DNA of 35,671 nt, taken from contig JAMCVD010000079.1 in NCBI GenBank assembly GCA_023381995.1, forward strand, positions 1-35,671, given 5' to 3'. Below the pieces are notes generated by a model. The model saw only the letters and a program-made list of their open reading frames with translations, did not search any database and had not been told where the DNA came from. Positions within the stretch are counted from its first letter, which is position 1. Every line of letters starts with the position of its first letter. A program made the position numbers and the translations under genes. Source of the DNA: Deltaproteobacteria bacterium (GTDB taxonomy: Bacteria > JAMCPX01). Shown here one piece after another: positions 1-7,818 of this stretch.

Positions 1-2283
1 GGCATCGTACGTATAGAAGAGTGTCCTCCCATCCGCATTCACCTTGCCCAGAATATTGCCGTTCGGGTCGTACCAGTAGTGTGTGACCCCCGTATCCGGT
101 CCATCCATCTCGACAAGCCTGCCCATATCGTCATCGGAATAGACTGTGAAGTTGCCTAACCCCCACCATCCCAGAAAGTTAGAGTTGGCATCTCTCATAT
201 AATCAAGCCCGCCGTACATATTATACATATAGGTCGTGAGCGCAGTGCTTGCCCCATAGTACGGCGTAGAGAGATGCTGTATTACCTCGCTGACCTTGTT
301 TATGGAATTGTACTGGTACCCCGTTATGCCCCCGTCGGGGTCGGTCTGCACGACCATGTTGCCGTCGCCATCATAGCCGTATGTCGTTGTAGATGAGCTG
401 CCGTTTATGACCTGGGCGAGCCGGTTGTACCTATCATAGACATAATTCGTGTACCGCACCAGGTTGTTTTGGGGACCATAGACCTTCTGGGAGAGCTTGT
501 TCCCTTCCGTGTCATACACATACACGATCTTGCCGAAGGGCACGCCCGTGGCATTGTAACGCGTGATGCTCGTTACATCGTTCCCGGGGTCATAGGTATA
601 CACGAGGTAATCCCCCAAGGGATAGGTGACCTTCAAGAGATTGCCCATTGCATCGTAGGCAAGGTACACGGTAAGGTCCATGCCTGTCGACGATGCGCCC
701 TTCTCTGTTATCGAGGTCACCTGGCCCCGCCAGTTGTAGGTCATGTCGAACTCATGGCCGTTGGGGTCCGTAATCGTGCCCACACGTCCCATGTTGTCAT
801 AGCTGCTGTAATAGGTCGTCTGGTTCAGCGCATTGGTGATGCTCGATATGTTTCCCATGCTGTCCCGGCCATAGAGCGTGATGTTTCCATCCGCGTCCAT
901 CACCCCGGTCATGTTGCCACTGCTGTCGTAGCAGTAGTATGTCGTGTAGGCATACGGTACTATGGAAGCTGACTGGTTAAAGGTATATCCGGTCTCCGTG
1001 ATGCTCAAAAGCTCGTTTGCACTGTCGTAGGTGTAATACGTCCCCTTGTTATAGGAAGGCCACTGGATGCTGCTCGTCGTTATACTCGTGGGCTGATGCA
1101 GGGCATGGTTCCATGTGTAATACGTGGTAGTGCTGTAGTAGGTATTGTAGGCGGTGGACTTTTCGGCATAGTCCCTATACTGGTCATATCCGCTCCATAC
1201 CGTAAGGTTCCCGTTGAAGTCCGTCTGGGTAAGCTTATTGCCCCGCCAGCCATACCCGGCATATTCCCCTCCCGTTCCACCGCAGGAAGGACAGGCACCG
1301 GGACCACTCTGATATAGTATAGGCTCAGAAAGAGTGAAAAAAAGATTTGACCAGCTCAACCACCAATACTGCGTACTATTCCCAAGGGAGTTCTGTATTG
1401 CATTCTTTCCAACCCCACCACTCCCGAGCGACGTGACAGTAAATGAATAAAAACCACCATACCCCAGGTAAGAGCTCAACGTGCCATCCCAATTATAGGT
1501 ATAACTCGCTATCTGTCCGTTCGGATTGGTTATGGAAGAAAGCAGGTTGCGGTATCCATAGCTCATGGTATAGCTGGTGCCATCCGGATAGCGAATGCTT
1601 AAGAGGTGCTGCATACTATCGTATAATAAGCTGTAGATATTCCCATCGGGGTCAATGACAGTAGTCGGAAGAGTGGTCGTTGAATTGGAGTACCCGTATA
1701 AAATCTTTCGCCCGACGCTGTCCGTGGTCTCGGTAATCCTGTTATAGGAGTCATAGAAGTAGTATTTGAATGCGTCTGTCCCATCGGTTTGGGCGGTTAT
1801 CTTCCCCCCGGCACCAAGGTAAGAGATAATACCGTCCGTGTCTGTATACCCGACACCGCCAGTCGCTGTGGTAAATACAAAGCCGCCGCCAGGAAATGCA
1901 TCCGTATAGTTGTACGTAGTCCTCGTGTTGTTCACACCTATGTTTACGGACACGACATTGCCGCCTTTCTCTATAATACCCACACTGCCAAGATAGGTGG
2001 TGTAAGTGATTCCATTATAAGAATCTATATAGTATAATTGTGTCGACTTCCCTGTTATATAATCTGACAACCCAAGGCTCCCCGTGTAGTTATTGGACTG
2101 GCTCGAATAGCCTAGATCAGCATTCATTTTTAATCTACCAGGTCCCGGGGACTCGAAGAGATCAAAGGTGTGAAGCATATTGCCGGAAGGAATGACCATC
2201 GGGTCCGAACTTGTCTGCGGACATTGCTGCTGCTTGACATAAGCCTTCATCGTTATGAATGGTCGGCGGTGAAAGAGTACCAT
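1..2283 (-). CDS. YD-repeat / RHS-family protein, partial (C-terminus off the left edge)
   Basis: The minus-strand frame is open without a stop from an ATG at 2283 to base 1, about 761 codons, and continues beyond the window. It encodes tandem tyrosine-aspartate repeats of the RHS/YD type, for example TTYGYDGDGNMVVQTDPDG and THYWYDPNGNILGKVNADG near the left end. The N-terminal part has the SDPM...SGNMLHTFDL entry motif that commonly precedes the repeat shell. RHS/YD proteins form large extracellular or toxin-encapsulating beta shells. The C-terminal tip, which would show whether a toxin is attached, is not in the window. This frame has no signal peptide: it is closed by a stop at 2296-2298, and the plausible export signal lies in the overlapping ORF 2162-2599, one frame away. 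The start is therefore uncertain (ATG at 2283 or 2250), and the real protein may begin at 2599 if a frameshift separates the two parts. No SD was seen at either internal ATG. Confidence 0.85.
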   Translation of the reverse strand, partial: MVLFHRRPFITMKAYVKQQQCPQTSSDPMVIPSGNMLHTFDLFESPGPGRLKMNADLGYSSQSNNYTGSLGLSDYITGKSTQLYYIDSYNGITYTTYLGSVGIIEKGGNVVSVNIGVNNTRTTYNYTDAFPGGGFVFTTATGGVGYTDTDGIISYLGAGGKITAQTDGTDAFKYYFYDSYNRITETTDSVGRKILYGYSNSTTTLPTTVIDPDGNIYSLLYDSMQHLLSIRYPDGTSYTMSYGYRNLLSSITNPNGQIASYTYNWDGTLSSYLGYGGFYSFTVTSLGSGGVGKNAIQNSLGNSTQYWWLSWSNLFFTLSEPILYQSGPGACPSCGGTGGEYAGYGWRGNKLTQTDFNGNLTVWSGYDQYRDYAEKSTAYNTYYSTTTYYTWNHALHQPTSITTSSIQWPSYNKGTYYTYDSANELLSITETGYTFNQSASIVPYAYTTYYCYDSSGNMTGVMDADGNITLYGRDSMGNISSITNALNQTTYYSSYDNMGRVGTITDPNGHEFDMTYNWRGQVTSITEKGASSTGMDLTVYLAYDAMGNLLKVTYPLGDYLVYTYDPGNDVTSITRYNATGVPFGKIVYVYDTEGNKLSQKVYGPQNNLVRYTNYVYDRYNRLAQVINGSSSTTTYGYDGDGNMVVQTDPDGGITGYQYNSINKVSEVIQHLSTPYYGASTALTTYMYNMYGGLDYMRDANSNFLGWWGLGNFTVYSDDDMGRLVEMDGPDTGVTHYWYDPNGNILGKVNADGRTLFYTYDA

Positions 2284-2599
2284 CTGAGCAACCTTCTACT
2301 ACCCAGCCAATATAATCTACCACTTCGTTACAACTAATAAGGTTGAAGTTACAATCGAGGGTACAATTCCATTCGGTAATGGGTGTACCAGAAGTACACA
2401 TGTTTGCCCATTCACAATAGCCGCAATTGCTGTCAAATCCTGGAAGCGTTGTCTGCCAGGCAGGCGGTGGTGCCCAGAAGCCTACAATATAACCGGCAAA
2501 AGTAATACCAGGCTTAAGAAATAAAACGAGAAAGAGCGAAAACAGGTAAACTCTTATTCCGTGTGTGAGTGTCGAACACACAGCCTTTGACTGCTTCAT
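2162..2599 (-). CDS. Signal-peptide ORF overlapping the YD-repeat gene; probable N-terminus of it in another frame
   Basis: This 145-residue ORF starts at the ATG at 2599, which has an excellent SD (AGGAGG, 5 nt spacing). A TTG codon 18 nt further upstream lies on the wrong side of the SD and is rejected. The N-terminus MKQSKAVCST is followed by a hydrophobic core (YLFSLFLVLFL) and a likely signal-peptidase site after GITFA. The mature part is short and cysteine-rich (CGYCEW, CTSG, CTLDC, ISCNEVVDY). It ends about 120 nt inside the YD-repeat frame with a run of unremarkable residues before the stop. A +1 shift anywhere in about 2220-2295 would join this secreted head to the YD repeats. The ORF is either the displaced 5' end of one gene (natural mutation or sequence error) or a separate small secreted protein. 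The first is more likely because the YD frame otherwise lacks an export signal and an SD. Confidence 0.65.
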   Translation of the reverse strand: MKQSKAVCSTLTHGIRVYLFSLFLVLFLKPGITFAGYIVGFWAPPPAWQTTLPGFDSNCGYCEWANMCTSGTPITEWNCTLDCNFNLISCNEVVDYIGWVVEGCSDGTLSPPTIHNDEGLCQAAAMSADKFGPDGHSFRQYASHL

Positions 2600-2703
2600 A
2601 AACTCCTCCTCGTTCAATTGTCTGCATTGTCCCCCCCCATGTAAGGGCCTTTAACAATCAACTTTCAGAGGTGCTAAGCCTATGCTGCGTTTCTCTGGAC
2701 TGT

Positions 2704-2733
2704 GTTATGCACACAAGGGAGAGTAGATGTCAA
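2704..2733 (-). promoter_or_regulatory. Candidate sigma-70 promoter for the signal-peptide/YD-repeat gene
   Basis: On the minus strand, TTGACA (2733-2728) is followed after 18 nt by CATAAC (2709-2704). It would start transcription about 100 nt before the ATG at 2599. The -35 is perfect and the -10 is weak. Confidence 0.4.
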
Positions 2734-2777
2734 AAAGAATTTTACGGAAAAATTTTGTGGATCCCTTTTACGAAACG

Positions 2778-2806
2778 AAAAGCAGCCCCATTTTCCCTCT
2801 GCTTTC
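2778..2806 (-). terminator. Possible terminator downstream of the kinase gene
   Basis: Reading the minus strand just after the kinase stop codon, AAAGCAG (2805-2799) pairs with CTGCTTT (2785-2779) across a 13-nt loop. It is followed by the T-rich stretch TTCGTTTCGT. The stem is only 7 bp, so this is tentative. Confidence 0.35.
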
Positions 2807-2830
2807 GGTATGAGACCTTGCACCAGGAGG

Positions 2831-5200
2831 TTACCTCGCCGCGTCTTTGCAGCACCTGAATCCTACCTCGATGTTTTCCGAGTTCGGGAGCATGTTATAC
2901 CTGTATGCACACCTCGTTGCCCAGTCGGGCTTTGCGAATGAGCCACCCTTTATGACCCGGTCCGCCCTGTCCTGCGCCGAGAACACGCTGTCGGTCCACT
3001 CCATGACATTGCCGCTCAAATCGTATACGCCATAACCGCTTACACACGCCCTGTAGCTGCCCGATGTGACTATGGACCTGTTTGTCCCATCCTTGTTTTG
3101 CGTATCGCATTTGGAAGCGTTCCACACGTTGCCATAGGGATATTTCAGGTTTGACGGTCCCTTACACGCCTTCTCCCATTCTTCCTCGGAGCATAGTCTC
3201 CTCCCTTCGTTTGCACAGATCTGCTCTGCCGTATTGAAGCTCACATCCGATTTCGGGACCATGCCTTCCCTGTCAGGATATTCGTACTTATCGATACAGA
3301 ACGACCTTACATATGTTCTTACATCGGCCTTCTCGGAGAAGTCCCTCAGCGGGTCCGTCATGCTGCTGCCCATGATAAAATATCCCGACGGTATATAGAT
3401 CATATCATCGGGGCACTTTGGGAGCGGTGGTGGCTTTGGTATTACCAGGGCGACCTTCCGCTCTCTTCTGGGGGGCTCGGTGCGTTTCCTTATCTTTTTC
3501 GGCGGCATGACCGGCGCTTCGACTCTGGGGGGGGGCTCGGGTGTCACGGGCTTTTGCTCCACCGGCTTTGGCTGGACGACCGGCGTGCCTGGGACAACCG
3601 GGGTGCCTGGTGCAATTTTATTTTCTTCCCGTCGTGCGGTTGTAGGGGAGACGTTTGCAACCTGTGTTTGTCGGCCGGCAGGCTTCAGCATGACCCATGC
3701 AAAGGCAACGGCACCTATTATAGCGATGGACAGGACAACAACAATCATGGCCATGGGCGATTTTTCCTTTGTTTTCGATTCTGGCGCAGGAGTCGCCGAT
3801 GGGTACGATACAACAGGGGGCTTTACGGGAGGGGGAGGGGGTTGTTCCGGGGGCACGGGCTTTTGTACCGCTTTGTCCTGTATTTCATTCGTGACGTTCT
3901 CAAGGTGTCTTGCGATTTCTTCGATGCCTTCGATCCTCTTATGCCCCTGCCTGCCCTGTCCCGCGTGTTCCGCCGGCTGTCCGATAACGGCGTCCTCGGG
4001 CTTCGATGCCTGGGCCTGCTGTCCTCCATTTATGGCCGGCACGGTCCTCTGTTCTGAAGGAACGGCACTCTTTATTCCTTCAGCCGGCTCCTTTTTTACC
4101 TTGTGAGCAGGGGGCGGCACAGGCGGCCCTGTTGCCGGTTGTTTTGATGTTTCACCCGTCTCTATGTACATGGCGAGCTCTTCGTCTATCTCTGTTTTGA
4201 GGATCCCGCTCTGTTCCATTCCCGCCGGGGCCTTCTGTGCCCATGCTTTCTCATCCAATGTTTTGGCCTTCTGACCGAATACCCGCAGCAGTTCTTGATA
4301 GAACTGGAACACGTACTGCGTTCTCCGATCGTGGTCTTGCTGGAGCGCCTTTAATAATATCTCGTTGACACCGTCCGGAAGCTCGTTGTTGTAGGTAGAC
4401 GGGGCGGGTGCAACGCTCCCCGGTACGATGCCTGTTAACATCTCGTACACGATAACGCCGAGAGAGTATATGTCGCTTGTTTTCGACAGTGCGCCGCCGA
4501 TGATAACTTCCGGGGCTATGTATTTATACGGGGTGCCGAGGTCCTGCTGTATGGATATGAAATCGAGGGGAGAGAGAGACGCCGTGATGCCGAGCTCCGC
4601 TATCTTGAGCCCGCCGGGCAGGATGAATATGTTCTCGGGCTTTAAATCGCCGTGCGTGATGCCGTTGTTGTGGACTTCTATGAGTGCCTTGCATATGTGT
4701 GTAAGTATCGATTCGAGCTCCTCGCCTTTAAAGAACTGTTTCATCTCCTTCCTCACGTCGAGCAGCTTCCTGAGGGTAAGGCCTTCTATGTATTCCGATA
4801 CGATGTAGACGACGCCGTCGTCTTCGCCAGAGTCATGTATGGCCACAATCTCCGGTATGTTCATCCCTACGATTGTCTTCACGGTGTCGAAAAAGCGTGC
4901 TTTTGCATTTTCCGATACGAAGAGGAAGGGCTTTATTTCCTTGAGGATGAAGACCTTTCTCTTCTCCCTGTCTCTCACCTTATAGGTATATCCTGTACCT
5001 TTCCTGTCGAGGATCTCCCTTATTTCGTACCGTGATCTTATCGTGTCGCCTATCTGATATTCTTTTATACCGGGTTGGGAAGGACGTGCATTTTCTTCGG
5101 TCTTCTTCTGTTTATCTGTCTTTGGAACAAGGGCCTGGCCGCAATGGGGACATACCGTTGTTCCTGATGGTACATCTTTAAGACATTTAAAACATCGCAC
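2831..5200 (-). CDS. Membrane Ser/Thr protein kinase-like protein with N-terminal zinc ribbon and C-terminal FGE-sulfatase (SUMF1) domain
   Basis: The protein has 789 residues with a GTG start, preceded by SD AAGGAG at 8 nt. Domains in order: a zinc ribbon (Cys 3, 6, 17, 20); a Hanks-type kinase domain (about 58-310); a long Pro-rich linker (about 350-480); one transmembrane helix (about 484-506); a second Pro-rich linker; and an FGE-sulfatase/SUMF1-like domain (about 596-785, ending in the typical GGSF...GFRC pattern). Kinase motifs seen are Lys87 in FILKEIK, HGDLKPEN at 183-190 and APE at 229-231. The DFG position reads ELG (202-204), so the metal-binding Asp is replaced by Glu and activity is uncertain. 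The topology puts the kinase in the cytoplasm and the FGE-like domain outside. FGE-like domains on bacterial kinases usually lack proven formylglycine activity, and none is claimed here. The GT-C-like gene lies 80 bp upstream in the same direction and may be cotranscribed. Confidence 0.9.
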   Translation of the reverse strand: MRCFKCLKDVPSGTTVCPHCGQALVPKTDKQKKTEENARPSQPGIKEYQIGDTIRSRYEIREILDRKGTGYTYKVRDREKRKVFILKEIKPFLFVSENAKARFFDTVKTIVGMNIPEIVAIHDSGEDDGVVYIVSEYIEGLTLRKLLDVRKEMKQFFKGEELESILTHICKALIEVHNNGITHGDLKPENIFILPGGLKIAELGITASLSPLDFISIQQDLGTPYKYIAPEVIIGGALSKTSDIYSLGVIVYEMLTGIVPGSVAPAPSTYNNELPDGVNEILLKALQQDHDRRTQYVFQFYQELLRVFGQKAKTLDEKAWAQKAPAGMEQSGILKTEIDEELAMYIETGETSKQPATGPPVPPPAHKVKKEPAEGIKSAVPSEQRTVPAINGGQQAQASKPEDAVIGQPAEHAGQGRQGHKRIEGIEEIARHLENVTNEIQDKAVQKPVPPEQPPPPPVKPPVVSYPSATPAPESKTKEKSPMAMIVVVLSIAIIGAVAFAWVMLKPAGRQTQVANVSPTTARREENKIAPGTPVVPGTPVVQPKPVEQKPVTPEPPPRVEAPVMPPKKIRKRTEPPRRERKVALVIPKPPPLPKCPDDMIYIPSGYFIMGSSMTDPLRDFSEKADVRTYVRSFCIDKYEYPDREGMVPKSDVSFNTAEQICANEGRRLCSEEEWEKACKGPSNLKYPYGNVWNASKCDTQNKDGTNRSIVTSGSYRACVSGYGVYDLSGNVMEWTDSVFSAQDRADRVIKGGSFAKPDWATRCAYRYNMLPNSENIEVGFRCCKDAAR

Positions 5201-5231
5201 TTATAATTCTCCTTCATGATAGGGTGTCAAA

Positions 5232-5259
5232 TTAATAGCACAACTATAGAGATAAGCAA
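5232..5259 (-). promoter_or_regulatory. Candidate promoter for the kinase gene
   Basis: On the minus strand, TTGCTT (5259-5254), a 16-nt spacer and TATTAA (5237-5232). This predicts a leader of about 25 nt carrying the AAGGAG SD before the GTG start. It lies in the 80-bp gap after the GT-C-like gene. Confidence 0.35.
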
Positions 5260-5280
5260 GAGATCGGGCGTCATGGAATG

Positions 5281-6609
5281 TCATTTCTGTGCGTCGGCCG
5301 TGGGGTAATTCTTTGCCCTCGTCTGTTTCCTCAGGTACAGGCCGTAGCCGCTGAACACCAACAAAAGCCCGGAGACCTGACCCCGGAAACGGTAGGCAGC
5401 GCCGAGATTTGTGATTGCGAGTGCGTAGGCAACCGACAATACGCCGATCATTATAAGGACAGGCATGATATCGAATTTCCCTTCTTTCAGGGCCCCTATA
5501 ATCCCCTTGATTGCATAGAAGAAGAAAAAATACCACACGAGGCTTTCCGCCGTTGCAAGGTTATGAATCATACTGCCGGTAATGTCCCATGGGAACGGGG
5601 CAAGGAAAAACATTGCTAACAATAGAGGCGAATAGATAACGGCATTTGCTGGGTTTGAGACATCTATAGTACCGAGCATCTTGGAGCCGCCCGTGTAAAA
5701 TCCGCTCCTTGTCTGCTGCAATGTCTGAAGCACGCCCTGTGGGTTCTCTCCGTAGTTCGGGACTTTTTTTGCCTCGTAGGATGAGAAGAACAAGCTGAAC
5801 GACATGGCAAACAGTGCAACGACAATGACGTTCCTCAGGAATGTTTCTCTGCGAAACGGGATAAACGAGGAGGTGATGCCCAGCAGGACTATGATCAGCA
5901 GGTATCCCCTTATGAATCCGATCAGTGCGATCGAAACAAGGATAAGCATGACGTTGCTTATCCTGAATCGTTCCTTGACCCTTAATGCAAGATGGATGAC
6001 GGATGTGATCAGGAATTGTGAATAAGGGTCTTTGGTAGGCATCGAAGACCATAGAACGAGCGAAGGCAATACCGTTACCACCATTGCGCTGTATCGCGCC
6101 GATTGCGTATTAAACAGCCGCTTTGTTATGAAATATATATTCAAGACAGACAGTGCACCGAGAAAGTTCACGAGCAGGAACAGGATGTTTGGCTTGTAGC
6201 CGAACATATAAAAGACCATTGCAGCGATGGTCGCCGGACTGTCGGGATGACCGTAATAGCTGATCGAGCCAGATAACGACTCCGCAAACCATCTGCCGTT
6301 CTCCAATATTCCGGCTTCGTCCGGCGCAAAATAGCCCGGCGGAAGGAGGGTGTGAACAAGCATGGATACGAGTATCCTTAATACGAGAGCGACCAGGAAG
6401 ATGGACACGAGATAGCCACGTTCTTCTCTGTCGGGTACAAAGAATACAAGGACGGACCATGCGATCAGGACAAAGAAGGCCAGCATTATCGTATATTCAA
6501 TGATGCCGCTGAAGCCGGGATTGAATAAAAACCAACCTATGAAGATTGCTGCCATGATGGACAGTATGTATACGAGTGCATTCGAACGCATAGCTAAAGC
6601 TGGTATCAT
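5281..6609 (-). CDS. Polytopic membrane protein, probable GT-C-fold glycosyltransferase
   Basis: The protein has 442 residues with roughly ten hydrophobic helices spread over its whole length. After the first helices there is an extracytoplasmic loop with an acidic PDEA motif (Asp97-Glu98), at the place where GT-C enzymes of the ArnT/GT39/GT83 type carry their catalytic acidic residues. A second acidic/polar stretch (TKDPYSQ) follows another helix pair. Such enzymes transfer sugars from polyprenyl-phosphate donors to lipids, polysaccharides or proteins at the outer face of the inner membrane. The acceptor cannot be inferred. The ATG at 6609 has no SD; a second ATG six codons downstream is an alternative. 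It is divergent from the small coiled-coil gene at 6762. An O-antigen polymerase or other polytopic enzyme cannot be excluded. Confidence 0.65.
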   Translation of the reverse strand: MIPALAMRSNALVYILSIMAAIFIGWFLFNPGFSGIIEYTIMLAFFVLIAWSVLVFFVPDREERGYLVSIFLVALVLRILVSMLVHTLLPPGYFAPDEAGILENGRWFAESLSGSISYYGHPDSPATIAAMVFYMFGYKPNILFLLVNFLGALSVLNIYFITKRLFNTQSARYSAMVVTVLPSLVLWSSMPTKDPYSQFLITSVIHLALRVKERFRISNVMLILVSIALIGFIRGYLLIIVLLGITSSFIPFRRETFLRNVIVVALFAMSFSLFFSSYEAKKVPNYGENPQGVLQTLQQTRSGFYTGGSKMLGTIDVSNPANAVIYSPLLLAMFFLAPFPWDITGSMIHNLATAESLVWYFFFFYAIKGIIGALKEGKFDIMPVLIMIGVLSVAYALAITNLGAAYRFRGQVSGLLLVFSGYGLYLRKQTRAKNYPTADAQK

Positions 6610-6723
6610 GTTGCGCGATTAAATCAAGAAAAACGGGAACGGGGGCGGGATCGAGAAAACGGGGAATAGGAACATATTTGATGGGGGGGGAGCAGCCGCG
6701 GTCGTTGTTTTTGAAGTTATCGA

Positions 6724-6755
6724 TTGACTTACGGCAATAAGGTGGTGTATATAAT
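6724..6755 (+). promoter_or_regulatory. Promoter immediately before the coiled-coil gene (leaderless arrangement)
   Basis: TTGACT (6724-6729) is followed by overlapping -10 candidates TATATA (6748-6753, 18-nt spacer) and TATAAT (6750-6755, 20-nt spacer). The ATG is at 6762, so transcription would start at or within a few bases of the start codon. No SD is present. Confidence 0.55.
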
Positions 6756-6761
6756 ACTACT

Positions 6762-7064
6762 ATGAGTGAACAGAAGATACCCGAGAAATTGGAAAAATTA
6801 CTGGACGCCGTAAAGCGTAACCTCGTAGAGAACATGCATTTCTTCAAAAAGAAGATCAAGCTGTACGAGATACGAAGGCAGTACAACCTGTCCGTTTATG
6901 AGCTGGGACATCAGCTCTATACGACCGCGAAGTCCGGACTCGAGGACATCAAGCTCTTTGCTCCCTCGATAGATAGATTGAGAGAGCTGGAGAGCAGTAT
7001 CGTGCGTCTGAGAGAAGAGCTGCACACGCCGTCACCGAAACGATTTATTGATAAAGAGAAATAA
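6762..7064 (+). CDS. Small coiled-coil protein of unknown function
   Basis: This 100-residue, strongly charged protein has no signal peptide or membrane segment. Heptad-like spacing of Leu and Ile, and many Lys/Glu residues, indicate helical coiled-coil regions near residues 5-40 and again at about 65-90 (RLRELESSIVRLREEL). I do not recognise a named family. The start is the ATG at 6762, which has no SD but sits about 6 nt after a TATAAT box, implying a leaderless message. It stands alone between the divergent GT-C gene and the tRNA-Ala gene, and is followed by a hairpin and T-run. Being intact, with its own promoter and terminator-like structure, it is likely a real gene. Confidence 0.7.
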   Translation: MSEQKIPEKLEKLLDAVKRNLVENMHFFKKKIKLYEIRRQYNLSVYELGHQLYTTAKSGLEDIKLFAPSIDRLRELESSIVRLREELHTPSPKRFIDKEK

Positions 7065-7066
7065 GT

Positions 7067-7105
7067 CTGGTCCAGAGCGTGACCAGGGCAGCGCGGCTTT
7101 TTTTT
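7067..7105 (+). terminator. Possible terminator after the coiled-coil gene
   Basis: CTGGTC (7067-7072) pairs with GACCAG (7081-7086) over an 8-nt loop three bases after the stop codon. An 8-T run lies at 7098-7105, about 11 nt beyond the stem, so the fit to a canonical terminator is imperfect. Confidence 0.4.
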
Positions 7106-7123
7106 ACAGGGATAGACCATTAT

Positions 7124-7197
<74 letters not shown>

Positions 7198-7215
7198 TTC
7201 TTGCCCATAAGTGCG

Positions 7216-7794
7216 TCATTGGCTGCCGCCGCCACGGTGTGTCCCCTCCATCAGCACCCTCAGCTCATCCCGTGCCCTCGAGATCCTCGATTTGACGGTC
7301 CCTATGGATATATCGAGGGTGTAAGCTATCTCTTCGTATGAGAGCCCTTCGATCTCTTTGAGAAGTATGACGGCCTTCAGTTTTTTCGACAGTTTATCGA
7401 GAGCCTTTTTCAAGGTAGCGGCCGACTGCCTCGATTCGGAAATTCTTTCGGGAGAGGGCTCGTCGGACGGCTCCTGCTCGATGAGCCTTTCGTCGTTGAA
7501 ATGGTGTTTGAACAGGGATTCGAATGTAAACTTTCTTTTATAGTCGATACAGGTGTTGACTGCAATGCGGTACAACCACGTGTAAATCGATGCGTCCTGC
7601 TTGAAGCCCTTGAGGCTCTGGTATGCCTTGAGGAACGTATCCTGTGCAGCGTCCTGCGCGTTATGATAGTCCCCGAGCATGTGGAAGCAGAGCCCGTATA
7701 TACTGTCCTGATAGGCAGCGATGATCTCGTCGAATGCAGAGACGTCCCCTTTTTTGAAGCGTTCAAGCACAGCGGGATCGTTGAGCTTTTTCAT
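7216..7794 (-). CDS. ECF-type RNA polymerase sigma-70 family factor
   Basis: The protein has 192 residues, the usual size for group 4 (ECF) sigma factors. Region 2 is seen at about residues 25-90, with the core-binding and -10 recognition pattern (DYHNAQDAAQDTFLKAYQSL, then TWLYRIAVNTCIDYKRK). Region 4, a helix-turn-helix for -35 recognition, is at about 130-180 (LSYEEIAYTLDISIGTVKSR). The linker between them is acidic. It lies 24 bp after hemW on the same strand and is probably cotranscribed from the hemW promoter. No anti-sigma factor gene follows; the next downstream feature is the convergent tRNA. Its regulon and signal cannot be told from this window. Confidence 0.93.
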   Translation of the reverse strand: MKKLNDPAVLERFKKGDVSAFDEIIAAYQDSIYGLCFHMLGDYHNAQDAAQDTFLKAYQSLKGFKQDASIYTWLYRIAVNTCIDYKRKFTFESLFKHHFNDERLIEQEPSDEPSPERISESRQSAATLKKALDKLSKKLKAVILLKEIEGLSYEEIAYTLDISIGTVKSRISRARDELRVLMEGTHRGGGSQ

Positions 7795-7818
7795 TATCGA
7801 TGCCCGGGTACGTGGAAC

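Noticed and set aside
469-972. Plus-strand ORF inside the YD-repeat gene
   Set aside because: The minus strand is open through the whole region with repeating YD motifs; the plus ORF is a shadow rich in His and Val.
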